DNA of 44,692 bases from Deltaproteobacteria bacterium (lineage in GTDB: Bacteria > Myxococcota_A > UBA9160 > JAJDAL01). The notes under the pieces are model-generated. The model did not search any database. It worked only from the letters and a program-made list of their open reading frames with translations, and was not told the DNA's origin. Shown piece by piece: positions 8,730-18,844 of this stretch (position 1 is its first letter; every line of letters begins with the position of its first letter). The stretch covers positions 1-44,692 of the forward strand of contig JAJDAL010000053.1 of NCBI GenBank assembly GCA_029261875.1, given 5' to 3'. The position numbers and the translations under genes were made by a program.

Positions 8730-11700
8730 TTAGCCGAGAACCACCTGGACGCGATGATCCGAGCCGTCGTCCACGAGCGGTACCCGTGAGGGATCGGAGA
8801 GCGGGGTTCCGTCGAGGCGGATCCGCGCGACTCCGCGGCAAACGCCTTGCGGATTCTCCACGCTGATCCGGTAGAGGCTCTCACCGTGCCGATAGCGGAT
8901 CTCGAAGCCCTTCCACTCGCGGGGAATGCACGGGTCGATGTACAGGCTCGCGCCCCGTTTGCGGAATCCGAGGATCGACTCCAGCCCCGCTCGATACAAC
9001 CAACCGGCCGCACCCGTATACCAGGTCCAGCCTCCTCGTCCGAGGTGTGGACTTTCGGAATAAACGTCGGCGGCCACGGCGTAGGGCTCCCCCTTGTAGC
9101 GGTGAAGCTTCGCGCGACTACTCGTGTGGTAAATGGGGCTCAATAGATCGAAACACGCGAGAGCTTTTTCTCCCTCGCCGAGCTTCGCGAAAGCGACCAC
9201 CGACCAGGTCGCGGCGTGGGTGTACTGCCCGCCGTTCTCACGGATGCCCGGGACGTATCCCTTGATGTAGCCAGGATCGAGCGCGGTCCGATCGAAGGGC
9301 GGAGTGAAGAGCAACAGCAAACGGTCGTCGCGACGCACGAGTCGCTCATCCACGGACGCCATGGCCTGGCGGGCACGTTCGGGATCGCCGGCACCGGAGA
9401 TGACGGCCCATGACTGCGCGATGGAGTCGATCTGGCATTCGTCGTTCTGCGCCGAGCCGAGGGGGGTCCCGTCGTCGAAGAAAGCGCGCTTGTACCAGGC
9501 ACCGTCCCAGGCCGCTGTGTCGAGTGCGGTCTCGAGGGAATCCGCTGTGCTGCGCCAACGTGCCGCGCGTTCAGCTTCCCCGCGCGATTCGGCGATCGGA
9601 GCAAATTCCCGCAGATTCTTGTGCAGAAACCAGCCCAGCCAAACGCTTTCACCGCGCCCTTCGTGACCCACGCGGTTCATGCCGTCGTTCCAATCGCCGG
9701 CGCCCATCAAGGGAAGACCGTGACTCCCCAGTTCGAGACTACGATCCAACGCCTGCGCGCAGTGTTCGTAGAGCGTCGCCCGGTCTTCGGACTCGACCGG
9801 TTCGAAGTAAGCCTCCTGTTCGCCCTCTTCCAACACGCGACCGTCGAGCCAAGGCACCGCTTCGTCGAGTAACGCGTGATCCTCGGTGTTCTCCAGGTAG
9901 AGGACGACGGCATAGGGCAACCACAGGCGGTCGTCGGAGATGCGCGTGCGAACCCCGCGACCGGTCGGAGGATGCCACCAGTGTTGAACGTCCCCTTCCC
10001 GAAACTGGCGAGCTGCAGCGCGCAGAATCTGCTCGCGCACCAGTTCGGGCTTGGCCACCAGCAGGGCCAGGACGTCCTGAAGCTGATCGCGAAACCCGTA
10101 GGCGCCGCCGGATTGGTAAAACGCCGAGCGGGCCCAGACGCGACAGGAAAGCGTCTGATACAGAAGCCAGCGATTGAGCAGCAGGTTCATGGAGGCGTCC
10201 GGTGTCTCGACCTGGACTGTGCCGAGTAGCTGGTCCCAGTGCGCCTCCACCTCCCCGAGCAACGCGTCGCAGTCCCCGGCGCGGTAGCGCTCGACCAGGG
10301 ACTTTGCTTCTTCGGGTCCACTGCCCTCGCCCAATAAGAACAGCACCTCGGTGCGTTCACCCGGTGCCAACTCCACAGCTGTTTGCAGAACCGCGCACGG
10401 GTCCAGGCCCGCGCCGGTCTTGCCGGACAGCGCGTCCCCGCGCTCCAACGCCGCGGGGTGATCGAGGCTCGCGTTGCGGCCGAGGAATTCCATACGATCC
10501 CCGGTCCAGTTCGTCTGGCGACCGGCCAGATCCGCGAACGCAACGCGCTCCGAAAATTCCCCATTCCAGGCATTGCGCGCGAAGAGCGCCCGCGTCGTGG
10601 GTTCGATCTCGGTTACGACGTAGGGCGCTGTCCCGCTGCGTGAAACGCCGAGCACCCACTCGGTATAGGCACTCACCCCAAGACGCCGCGTACGATTGGA
10701 GCGATTCTCGAGGCTGAGGCGTGAGATCTTGACCGAATCCCCGAGCGGCACGAACTGCAGGAGTTCCAGTGCAATGCCATGGGACGTGTGTTCGAAGCGA
10801 CTATACCCCTGGCCGTGGCGAACCACATAGGGCCACGGTTCCTCGCGAATCGGAAGCGGTGTCGGCCCCCAGACCAGGCCGCTTTCCTCGTCCCGCACGT
10901 AGAAGATCTCGCCCGGCGTGTCACTCACGGGATCGTTCGACCAGGGTGTGAGTTTGTTCTCACGACTGTTGGCAGACCAGGTGTAACCGGCGCCCGATTC
11001 GGAAACCAGGAAGCCGAATTCGGGGTTCGCCACCACGTTGACCCAGGGGGCCGGGGTCCACTGCCCCTTGCCCAGAAGCGTCACATATTCGCGGCCCCCC
11101 TCCGTGAAACCGCCCAGACCGTTGCCGAATCCCAAATCGAGTACGGGCGGAGGCACCGCGTCTGCCGACTCGCCCGGGCGACGCAGCCGCGGGGGAAGCG
11201 GGCCGGGTCGCGGCCCCTCGAGCCGCACCAATTGCTCGGAAAGCGTTCCCCGGTTGGCGAGAATCACGAGCCGCGCGGCTGCCTGCAACAGAACCTGTTC
11301 GCGCTCGCTGACCTGATCCGAGCGCAGTAGATACACTTGCTGGTGTTGTTCATCGATTTCGGGCCCGGTTGCCTGACTGGCTCGCAAGGTGCCTTCGAGG
11401 GAATCCTGGAGGCCCTGGGTGTAGGAGGTTTCGCTGGCATTCAAGATCACCAGGTCGGCGCTCAAGCCCTTCAAGCGCCAATATTCCTGAGCCCGCAACA
11501 TCTGCCGCACCACGTCGCGCTCCTCATCGCGTTCGACGCGTACCAGCGCGATGGGAAGGTCGCCCGAGATACCGAAACCCCAAAGCCCCGAAGCGCCGCT
11601 ACGGTTGCTCGCCAATACCTGAGGCGCGGCGCGCAAGGTCGGATCCGTATAAAGCAGGCGGTTGGCCAAACGCTGAAAGAGATGCGCCTCCTCCTGGGTG

Positions 11701-14700
11701 ACGCGCAGGTGATGCAGTTGCACCTGTGCATGGGTCCACGCCAGGGAACTCTCGCGCTCGAAAGTCGCCGGTTGGCGATATTTCTCCGCGATCTGAAGCG
11801 CCTCTTCGCGAGACGTCGCCACGAGCGTGGTGAACACGAGACAAACCGATCTCCCTTGGGGAACAACCAGGCGCTGCCGAAGACTGACGATGGGATCGAG
11901 CACCGTACCCGCCGTATTCGACAGCCGGGCTCCATCAATCACCGATAGCGGCGAACGAACCCCGCGCCCCCGCCCCAAGAAGCGTGCGCGATCGCTCTCG
12001 TATTGCAAAGGCGCCGCGGGCTCGCCCTCCACGGCGACCAGATGAGCCAGCCATGCCTGCCGCTCGTCCGCCGAACGCGGGCGCCGCGTCGCCAGTAGCG
12101 TTCCGAACTCGGGAACGAATTCGGTCTCGACGAAGAGCTTTGAAAACGCGGGGTGGGCTTCGTCTGCGGCCTGGGGGGCCAGCACGACTTCCGCATAAGA
12201 GGTGAAGTCGATCTCGCGATCGTGGGCCGAAAGGTTCTTCACCGTCAGCTTGCGCAACTCGGCATCGTCCTCGGGAGAGACGACGATTTCGAGTGTGATG
12301 GCCAGGGAACGATCGCGCTGCACGATCTTGGCCCGGTCCTCGGAAAAGACGACCTCGTAATCGTCGACTTCGCTTCCGCTCGGCTGAAAGCCCGCAGACC
12401 ACACCTCGCCGCTTTGGCTGTCGCGCAGGAAAACGAAGCTGCCCCAGCAATCCCGGGTGGTGTCCTCCCGCCAACGCGTGACAGCGAGATCCTGCCAGCG
12501 ACTGAAGCCAGACCCTGCCGCGGTGATCATCACGGAATAGCGCCCGTTGGAAAGCAGGTGGGTGCGGGGCGTAACGTCGTGCGGAGATTCGAAGCTTCGG
12601 AGCGTCGGCAGCACAAGATCGCGAACCAACGGCGCCACGAGAACTTCTTCGCCTCGCGGTCGGCTCACCGCCACCGAGCGGGGCGTGCGTTCCTGAAGCA
12701 GAAGCTCCGCAGCTTGAACCATGGGATGGGAGTGAAAGCGCTTCCGGGTAAGACCGTCGTGAACCACGTTGCCTAGAGCCACCAGCGTCATTCCCTGGTG
12801 GTGCGCCATGTAACTCTTTACGACCGCCACGCGGGCGCCTACGGGCAGCTTCGACGGGGTGTAGTCGAGTGCCTCGTAGTACCCGTAGATGCCGCGGGCA
12901 CCGGCCTCCGCCAGCCGGGCGAAGTTGACGAGCGCCGCCCGCGGATCCAGCATGGCGGCCAGCGCCGTGGCGTAAGGGGCCACGACGACATCCTCGAATA
13001 GACCGCGCTTCAGCCCCAAGCCCGGCACGCCAAAGTTCGAGTACTGATAGGTGAGTTCCAGATCGCGAAGATTGTGGCCGGATTCGGAGACGCCCCACGG
13101 TACAACCCGTTCCGCGCCGTATTGAATCTGGCGCGCGACCACGAGATGACAGGTGAGATCCAACAGGCTGCGAGGCGGCTCCTGCATCACCAGCAACGGC
13201 ATCAGATACTCGAACATCGAACCCGACCACGAGACCAGGACAGCACCGCGGCCCACGGGTGTCAGCGCGCGGCCCAGCAGGAACCAATGCCGCGGCGAAA
13301 CGTCGCCCTTCGCGATGGCGACGAAACTTCCCAACCGCGCTTCCGATGCCAACAGGTCGTAGCAGCTTGGATCCAATCTGCCGTCGGCCACGCTATAGCC
13401 GATGGAAAATAGTTTGCGCGACGGATCGAACAGGAAGCGGAAATCCATCGACTTCAGCATCGCTTCCGCACGCAATGCCAGCGCGGACAGACGATGTCCG
13501 AGGGCCGTGTCGGCCCGTTCGTGGCCACTCAGCCCCTCGAGCAACTGCGCGGTTTCCACGTCGCGCGCGTAGCTCTGCACGCAGCTTCGAACCCGCTTCG
13601 CCCAGGCCAAGGTCTCGGATCGGGCCTCGTCTTCCACGTCGTTGGCCAGGGTGCGCGCGATATCGAGAAGCACCGCTGCCTGGCGGCCCAGTTCCTCGAT
13701 ACGCTGCATCCAAAGGGCGAGGTCCTTCGGAACATCCTCCAGCGAATCCCACATGGCGCGGGCAGCTTCGCGTAGATGCGCGTGGGTGACCGTCTGCGTG
13801 CGCGGGCTGGATTCAGCCTGCTCTTCGGATTCGAGCAGCAGCTGGAGCGCGTCTCGGATTCCCTCCAGAACCTCCGGGCCGAAGAGCGGCCGTTGTCGAA
13901 GTTCGCGACAGGTCTGGGCCAGTGCGATCAGGTGGCCCGCGAGATTGCCGCTGTCGACCGTCGAAACGTAGGCGGGATCCAACGCGCGCAGATCGCGGGT
14001 GTCGTACCAATTGAAGAAGTGGCCTCGGAAGCGCTGCAGCTGGTCCATGGTCTCGAGCGTGTCCTCGAGGCGTTTCGTCATATCGAGGATGCCGATCCAG
14101 CCGAAGTCGTGCGCCACCGTCGTGCTCAGGAGATAGAGACCCAGATTCGTGGGTGACGTCCGTGTGGCGATTACGGGTTCGGGATCTTCTTGGAAGTTGT
14201 CGGGCGGGAGCGCGTTTTCCTGGTCCGTGACGAAGGTCTCGAAGAAACGCCAGGTGCGTCGGGCGAGGACCCGCATGGAACGCGTTTCATCCAAATTGAG
14301 AAGTTGAGCCTCGACAAGCTTCGGCGGCAGGCTGATCCGCCAGGCAATCACCGGGGCCAGCACCCAAAGGAGCAAGAGTGGCGTTGCGACGGGCCATGCG
14401 GCCGGTTTGAACACGACGACCAGAAGCGTTGCCCAGGCAGCGAGCAACACACTCCAGCGAAGGTGTCGGTAGGAAGCGCCGAGACTTGGATCCCGTCCGT
14501 ATTCCATTTGCGCGGCAGGCAACCATTCCAAAAGATTTCGTTTCGTCACATAAAGCCGCGCGAGCGTGCGCACAACGGCGTCCGCCATCAGCCAGGCCTG
14601 ATAGGCGAGCATGCTGACGGCCAGCAGTGTTTGGGAGAGCGCCACCCGAATATCGTCGGCCAGGGCGCGCAAGTGGCTGCGTTTCGAGATTCCCTCTCGC

Positions 14701-17327
14701 TGCGGGATCAGGCCGTCGAACACCGGGATGATGGCGGGAACGGCGACGGACCCCAGGAACAGCGCCGTCCAGAGCCACGCGGAAACACCCGGCAGGGTCC
14801 AGGACGCGACCGCCAGCAGGAAGGACGCAGGCGCAACGAGGCTGCGGCGAAGGTTGTCGATCATCTTCCAACGGCTGTCGGCAGGAATTCGTGTCGCCGC
14901 TTCGCCGCGGGCCGCGTTGCCCGCGCGGCCGAGGACCCATGGAAGTAGCTGCCAATCGCCACGCACCCAGCGATGCTGGCGACGCGCAGCCACTTCGTAG
15001 TTGGAAGGAAACTGTTCGAAGAGATCGACGTCGGTCAGCAGCCCCGCCCGCGCGAACAATCCCTCGAAGAGATCGTGACTGAGAAGTGTGTTCTCTGGAA
15101 CCTTGCCCGCGAGCGCCGCCTCGAAGGCGTCCACGTCGTAGATCCCCTTCCCGGTGTAGGAACCCGCCCCGAAGAGATCCTGATATACGTCGGAAACCGC
15201 AGCCGCATAGGGGTCCACACCCCCGCGGCCCGAAACGATCCGTTGATAGGTCGTACTGTCCGGGCCGGTCGGCAGGGACGGCGTGATGCGGGGCTGCATG
15301 ACCGCGTAACCGTCGACCACGCGGCCCTCGATCGGGTCGAAGCACGGGCGATTCAACGGATGCGCCATCGCACCCACCATGCGGTAGGCAGTCGATTTGG
15401 GAAGCCTCGTGTCGGCATCCAGGGTGATGACGTAGCGGATTCCTTCGGGCACGGTTGCCGGCTGTCCGCGGATCGCCATGAACGTGGTGTCGTGGCCGCC
15501 GCGAAGCAGGCGGTTCAGCTCGTGGAGCTTGCCGCGCTTTCTCTCCCAACCGATCCACTTGTCCTCGCGCGGGTTCCACAGCCGACGACGATGCAACAAG
15601 AGGAAACGGTCTCCGGCTCCATCCGGGCCTTCATAGCGCGCATTCAGTCTCTCGATGCCATCGGCGAGCGTGGCGACGAGTTCTTCGTCGCCGGGCATGC
15701 ATTCGCGATCTGCGTCGGCCCAATCGGTCAGCAGGGCGAAGTGAAGGTGGCCATTCGGGTTCGCGAGGTAGTGCACCTCGAGACGTTCGAGTTGTTCCTC
15801 GGTGTCCGCCGCGCTCACGAGCAGGGTCGGCACGGCGACCAGCGTTCGCAGTTCGGGCGGCACCCCCTCCGCGAGTTCCAGCTTTGGGAAATGCGTGGGC
15901 GGCAATAGCGCGGGAACCAGGCGATGGATCAAGGCGATTGCGACGTCCGAGGCCGGTGCCAACCCGAGTATGGCGAGCACCATCAGGCTCCACGCCCCAG
16001 CTCCCGCCGCGTGTGCGATAAACAGAAGCACAGAGAGCTGGAAGACCGTCAGGCCTGCAATCCCGCCCAGGTATCCCGGAGTCGCGAAACGACGATAGGT
16101 GCGTTGCAGGCGCAGCTTCAGCGGGACGCGGAAACCCAATTGCTGTTCGAAGTCCGGTCGCCCCTTCGACAACAGGTAGTACCCCGGGTCCTCGTCGGCA
16201 TCCTCGGGGTTCGTGTCCAGCCCGGGTTCGAGACTCAGCCTCGCCTGGACTGCATTGTCGGCCAGCCGCATGGCGGCCTGGGCCACCTCGATCTCCGAAT
16301 GACCCGAACCGCGCGAAAGAAATTCAATTTGTTTTCGGTACTCATCGCGCGTCGCGAAATCCATCGCGGGATAGGTCGGCGCCGAGCAAAGCGCACGATC
16401 GACCAGACTGACGCTCTCGAAAAAGTCGAGCCAGTCGATGGAGGAAATCCAGCGCATGCTGGTGATGATGTTCCGCACCGTCGCGTTGGCTGCACCCTGA
16501 GCCTGGTGTTCCCGTGCCACCACCTCCGCGGGAGCGGTTCCCTGGGCGCCGAGCTTTCGGTTGAGCCAGGCCAGGGCCGGCATGATGCTTTCGTCCTGGT
16601 CGCGCAGGCGCTGGACGAGCTGAACCGCGAAGGCGTCGGCCAGCGGAACGTCGTCGAGGCGGCGCAGAACCGCTTCCGCGTTTTCCGTTGGCTGGCCGCT
16701 CAAACCCAGCAGACGATCCGCCAGCTCGTCGGCCGTGGCCCGAGCGTGACGGGCCCGGATCACCTGTTCGGACAAGCGCCGCAGATTCTCCACCAATGCC
16801 ACCCGAAGATGAATGGGGACGGCCCAAAGCTCGCCGATGCCAAGCGGCTCGATGCGCTGGTAGGCGCTCACGAAGCGCTTCAACGTTTCCAGCTCGAAAC
16901 GACTGTCGGTGTGGGCCACATAGGCCCAAGCCAAGCCATATACGCGCGGGCAACCGGCCAGGTGACCCGCCGCGATCTTCGGCAAGCGGCGGTAGAAGCC
17001 TTTCGGGAGATGGTCTCGAATCTCGCGGAGCTGCTCATCGACGACGTGGAAGTTGTCGAGGAACCACTCCTCCGCCAGGGTGATCTCCCGTCTCTCCCCA
17101 ACCGCTTCGACGATGCTGTGATAGGCCTCGACCAGGATACGCCCGTTTTCGCGGACTCCGGGAAGTAGATCGCGTCCCCGGTTGGACTTGTCGGTCAGTC
17201 GATCGGTCGCCGCCAGGCTCTCGGCGTGTTGTTCCAAACGCTCAACGCCAAAGAGTTCGGCGCGGATCGGCTGTTCCGGCTTCAACGCAGCCGCGGCCCC
17301 GTTTGCCGACCTTTTCAACGTGTACAA
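8730..17327 (-). CDS. ndvB: Cyclic beta-1,2-glucan synthase (GT84-GH94)
   Basis: The 2865 residues match the size and order of NdvB/ChvB/Cgs, inner-membrane enzymes that make cyclic beta-1,2-glucan from UDP-glucose for the periplasm. After the conserved start (RAELFGVERLEQHAESLA) there is a first membrane pair near 415-470. The GT84 glycosyltransferase follows, with LDADTRLP at about 635, a LLSHDLFEG acceptor motif and RQHRWVRGDWQ near 785. More membrane helices occur near 826-870 and 959-1000. A glucoamylase-like segment and a long GH94 phosphorylase-type region follow, including MGAGDWNDGMNRVG at about 2540, the general-acid motif that trims chain length before cyclisation. The start is a TTG; a second TTG is three codons on, and neither has a strong Shine-Dalgarno. 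The frame shows no interruption. These glucans are associated with osmoadaptation and host interaction in rhizobia, and the role here is inferred from the family. Confidence 0.96.
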   Translation of the reverse strand: MYTLKRSANGAAAALKPEQPIRAELFGVERLEQHAESLAATDRLTDKSNRGRDLLPGVRENGRILVEAYHSIVEAVGERREITLAEEWFLDNFHVVDEQLREIRDHLPKGFYRRLPKIAAGHLAGCPRVYGLAWAYVAHTDSRFELETLKRFVSAYQRIEPLGIGELWAVPIHLRVALVENLRRLSEQVIRARHARATADELADRLLGLSGQPTENAEAVLRRLDDVPLADAFAVQLVQRLRDQDESIMPALAWLNRKLGAQGTAPAEVVAREHQAQGAANATVRNIITSMRWISSIDWLDFFESVSLVDRALCSAPTYPAMDFATRDEYRKQIEFLSRGSGHSEIEVAQAAMRLADNAVQARLSLEPGLDTNPEDADEDPGYYLLSKGRPDFEQQLGFRVPLKLRLQRTYRRFATPGYLGGIAGLTVFQLSVLLFIAHAAGAGAWSLMVLAILGLAPASDVAIALIHRLVPALLPPTHFPKLELAEGVPPELRTLVAVPTLLVSAADTEEQLERLEVHYLANPNGHLHFALLTDWADADRECMPGDEELVATLADGIERLNARYEGPDGAGDRFLLLHRRRLWNPREDKWIGWERKRGKLHELNRLLRGGHDTTFMAIRGQPATVPEGIRYVITLDADTRLPKSTAYRMVGAMAHPLNRPCFDPIEGRVVDGYAVMQPRITPSLPTGPDSTTYQRIVSGRGGVDPYAAAVSDVYQDLFGAGSYTGKGIYDVDAFEAALAGKVPENTLLSHDLFEGLFARAGLLTDVDLFEQFPSNYEVAARRQHRWVRGDWQLLPWVLGRAGNAARGEAATRIPADSRWKMIDNLRRSLVAPASFLLAVASWTLPGVSAWLWTALFLGSVAVPAIIPVFDGLIPQREGISKRSHLRALADDIRVALSQTLLAVSMLAYQAWLMADAVVRTLARLYVTKRNLLEWLPAAQMEYGRDPSLGASYRHLRWSVLLAAWATLLVVVFKPAAWPVATPLLLLWVLAPVIAWRISLPPKLVEAQLLNLDETRSMRVLARRTWRFFETFVTDQENALPPDNFQEDPEPVIATRTSPTNLGLYLLSTTVAHDFGWIGILDMTKRLEDTLETMDQLQRFRGHFFNWYDTRDLRALDPAYVSTVDSGNLAGHLIALAQTCRELRQRPLFGPEVLEGIRDALQLLLESEEQAESSPRTQTVTHAHLREAARAMWDSLEDVPKDLALWMQRIEELGRQAAVLLDIARTLANDVEDEARSETLAWAKRVRSCVQSYARDVETAQLLEGLSGHERADTALGHRLSALALRAEAMLKSMDFRFLFDPSRKLFSIGYSVADGRLDPSCYDLLASEARLGSFVAIAKGDVSPRHWFLLGRALTPVGRGAVLVSWSGSMFEYLMPLLVMQEPPRSLLDLTCHLVVARQIQYGAERVVPWGVSESGHNLRDLELTYQYSNFGVPGLGLKRGLFEDVVVAPYATALAAMLDPRAALVNFARLAEAGARGIYGYYEALDYTPSKLPVGARVAVVKSYMAHHQGMTLVALGNVVHDGLTRKRFHSHPMVQAAELLLQERTPRSVAVSRPRGEEVLVAPLVRDLVLPTLRSFESPHDVTPRTHLLSNGRYSVMITAAGSGFSRWQDLAVTRWREDTTRDCWGSFVFLRDSQSGEVWSAGFQPSGSEVDDYEVVFSEDRAKIVQRDRSLAITLEIVVSPEDDAELRKLTVKNLSAHDREIDFTSYAEVVLAPQAADEAHPAFSKLFVETEFVPEFGTLLATRRPRSADERQAWLAHLVAVEGEPAAPLQYESDRARFLGRGRGVRSPLSVIDGARLSNTAGTVLDPIVSLRQRLVVPQGRSVCLVFTTLVATSREEALQIAEKYRQPATFERESSLAWTHAQVQLHHLRVTQEEAHLFQRLANRLLYTDPTLRAAPQVLASNRSGASGLWGFGISGDLPIALVRVERDEERDVVRQMLRAQEYWRLKGLSADLVILNASETSYTQGLQDSLEGTLRASQATGPEIDEQHQQVYLLRSDQVSEREQVLLQAAARLVILANRGTLSEQLVRLEGPRPGPLPPRLRRPGESADAVPPPVLDLGFGNGLGGFTEGGREYVTLLGKGQWTPAPWVNVVANPEFGFLVSESGAGYTWSANSRENKLTPWSNDPVSDTPGEIFYVRDEESGLVWGPTPLPIREEPWPYVVRHGQGYSRFEHTSHGIALELLQFVPLGDSVKISRLSLENRSNRTRRLGVSAYTEWVLGVSRSGTAPYVVTEIEPTTRALFARNAWNGEFSERVAFADLAGRQTNWTGDRMEFLGRNASLDHPAALERGDALSGKTGAGLDPCAVLQTAVELAPGERTEVLFLLGEGSGPEEAKSLVERYRAGDCDALLGEVEAHWDQLLGTVQVETPDASMNLLLNRWLLYQTLSCRVWARSAFYQSGGAYGFRDQLQDVLALLVAKPELVREQILRAAARQFREGDVQHWWHPPTGRGVRTRISDDRLWLPYAVVLYLENTEDHALLDEAVPWLDGRVLEEGEQEAYFEPVESEDRATLYEHCAQALDRSLELGSHGLPLMGAGDWNDGMNRVGHEGRGESVWLGWFLHKNLREFAPIAESRGEAERAARWRSTADSLETALDTAAWDGAWYKRAFFDDGTPLGSAQNDECQIDSIAQSWAVISGAGDPERARQAMASVDERLVRRDDRLLLLFTPPFDRTALDPGYIKGYVPGIRENGGQYTHAATWSVVAFAKLGEGEKALACFDLLSPIYHTSSRAKLHRYKGEPYAVAADVYSESPHLGRGGWTWYTGAAGWLYRAGLESILGFRKRGASLYIDPCIPREWKGFEIRYRHGESLYRISVENPQGVCRGVARIRLDGTPLSDPSRVPLVDDGSDHRVQVVLG

Positions 17328-17736
17328 CGTGTCGCGATCATCCGGTTGTCCTCGCGTTCTCTCGATTTGGAATCATCTTCGAAATCGCCAGATAGAATGC
17401 AGCACGGTTCGCGAAGCCCGAAAGCGCGGCGTCCGGGTCCGGAATGGATCTGCCCGGATTGGCTTACCGCTCCCCATGTTAGTCCCATCTCAAACATTTG
17501 CTCCTGTCCCATAAGATCTCTCGCCGGGGCAACTCGTCTCGCAGCTTCAATACGCTTGCGCTTCCAAAGGTTTCTCTGGTGACCTGGGAGCCACACGGGA
17601 CAGCCCTTTCTACGGAAACGCTCCGAAACACCTACGGCCATTGATTTCCATCGGGTTCTCGCAGGATACTCACTAGCGTCTACGTTCGTACTTGAGCGAA
17701 TTGTCCACATCAAGATTGAGCCTGAAGGAGAAACGC
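17328..17736. other. Divergent region between glucan synthase and pirin
   Basis: These 409 bases should contain promoters for both flanking genes. A minus-strand open frame (17315-17713) crosses it, but it overlaps the start of the glucan synthase, resembles nothing I know, and lacks supporting signals. The base composition is visibly less GC-rich than in the glucan synthase gene. No certain promoter, RNA or repeat is seen. Confidence 0.4.
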
Positions 17737-18636
17737 ATGGCGAGCGACAGGAAGCCGAAAAAGCTTCGATGCATTCAGCGAAGTGCCGACCGCCACTGGG
17801 TTGGCGATGGATTTCCTGTGAGCACCCTCTTCGCCTACTCGAATCTCGGCTCAGTACTGGACCCGTTCTTGCTACTCGACCACGCTGGCCCTCACCAGTT
17901 TCCTCCGACAGACGCGCGACTCGGAGTCGGAGAACACCCTCATAGAGGCTTTGAAACGGTCACCATCGTCTATTCAGGCGAAGTCGAGCACCGCGACTCC
18001 TCAGGCGGCGGGGGAAAGATTGGGCCCGGCGACGTTCAGTGGATGACCGCCGCTGGTGGAGTCGTTCACGAAGAGTTCCACGGGAGAGACTTCGCAAGGA
18101 GCGGCGGCCAGTTCGAGATGCTGCAGCTTTGGGTGAACCTTCCTGCGAAGGACAAAATGGCTCCGCCCCGCTACCAAGGAATTCTCGACGCAGCGATTCC
18201 GGCAGTCAATATCACCGGCGCAACAGTCCGTGTCATTGCGGGTATCTTCGCGGGGAAAACGGGGCCCGCACGCACCTTCTCGCCGATTATCGTTTGGGAT
18301 CTGCGACTCTTCGCCGGACCGCTCGAATTTCCACTCCCCGACGGCCATACGACAGCGCTCGTCGTTCTCCACGGAGCAGTGAGAGCGGAGGGCTGCGAGA
18401 CAATTCGCGAGGGCGAGGTGGCTCTTTTTGACCGTGCGGGTAGTTGCCTCCGCATCGAGGAGGCGGAGGATGCGACGGCGCTGCTGCTTTGCGGGGAGCC
18501 CCTTGCTGAACCGATCGTCGGCCACGGCCCATTCGTCATGAACACAGAAGACGAGATTCGCCAGGCCGTTCATGACTATCAAAGCGGACGCATGGGGCAC
18601 CTAAACTCTCAACCCGAAGGAGACCGCGATGTCTAA
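17737..18636 (+). CDS. Pirin family cupin protein
   Basis: A 299-residue bicupin of the pirin family, whose members bind Fe(II) and include quercetin 2,3-dioxygenases such as E. coli YhhW. The N-terminal cupin has the metal ligands in place: H67 and H69 in EHPHRGFETVTIVYSG, and H111 and E113 in GGVVHEEFHG. DVQWMTA, also typical, lies between. The start at 17737 is preferred over upstream codons because of GAAGGAG 6 bases upstream and because homologues begin near this point. The last 8 bases overlap the start of the broken hydrolase gene, so the two were an operon. The substrate is unknown. A redox-sensing or small-aromatic detoxification role fits the neighbour. Confidence 0.93.
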   Translation: MASDRKPKKLRCIQRSADRHWVGDGFPVSTLFAYSNLGSVLDPFLLLDHAGPHQFPPTDARLGVGEHPHRGFETVTIVYSGEVEHRDSSGGGGKIGPGDVQWMTAAGGVVHEEFHGRDFARSGGQFEMLQLWVNLPAKDKMAPPRYQGILDAAIPAVNITGATVRVIAGIFAGKTGPARTFSPIIVWDLRLFAGPLEFPLPDGHTTALVVLHGAVRAEGCETIREGEVALFDRAGSCLRIEEAEDATALLLCGEPLAEPIVGHGPFVMNTEDEIRQAVHDYQSGRMGHLNSQPEGDRDV

Positions 18637-18844
18637 GCATCGGTTCCGCTACAAGCGCCTTTCGAAGGACGACGCAGCGGTTCTGATGGTGGAGAAAGGC
18701 GGGAGCGGGAAACGGGACTCGCGAGCAACCTCCGAGCTATCGCGTCCCGAGAGCGATTCCTACTTTCCGAGTTTTTCGCCGAGCTCCTTCGCGATGTCGT
18801 CAGCGACGGTATCGAAGATGCCCCGCCAGGCGCCGATGGAGTAG
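18629..18844 (+). pseudogene. YcaC-type isochorismatase-family hydrolase, truncated after about 22 codons
   Basis: The first 22 residues (MSKHRFRYKRLSKDDAAVLM plus VE) match the N-terminus of YcaC-like cysteine hydrolases, which normally continue VDHQTGL and run to about 200 residues. Here the similarity stops at 18694. The remaining frame is unrelated, runs into the tRNA-Gly-like repeat starting at 18702, and then crosses the 3' end of the convergent lipoprotein gene. A good AAGGAG site and the 8-base overlap with pirin show that it was once a real, translationally coupled gene. The catalytic Asp, Lys and Cys of the family are all missing, so the product, if made, would be inactive. I infer deletion or insertion at this point, associated with the repeat. 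Confidence 0.72.
18702..18734 (-). repeat. tRNA-Gly 3'-end fragment joined to start of a palindromic insert
   Basis: The sequence GGAGCGGGAAACGGGACTCG is the complement of the 3' end of the tRNA-Gly gene at 36144, with one change. It continues directly into CGAGCAACCT, which is not tRNA but is the start of the insert found inside the tRNA-like copy at 29926-30018. So this is a second copy of the same chimera, cut short after about 33 bases. It sits 7 bases after the break in the YcaC-type gene. Strand is given relative to the intact tRNA. Confidence 0.7.

Noticed and set aside
17315..17713. A 132-codon minus-strand frame upstream of the glucan synthase
   Set aside because: It overlaps the glucan synthase start, has no recognisable features and no good start signal. 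It is left as unexplained intergenic sequence.
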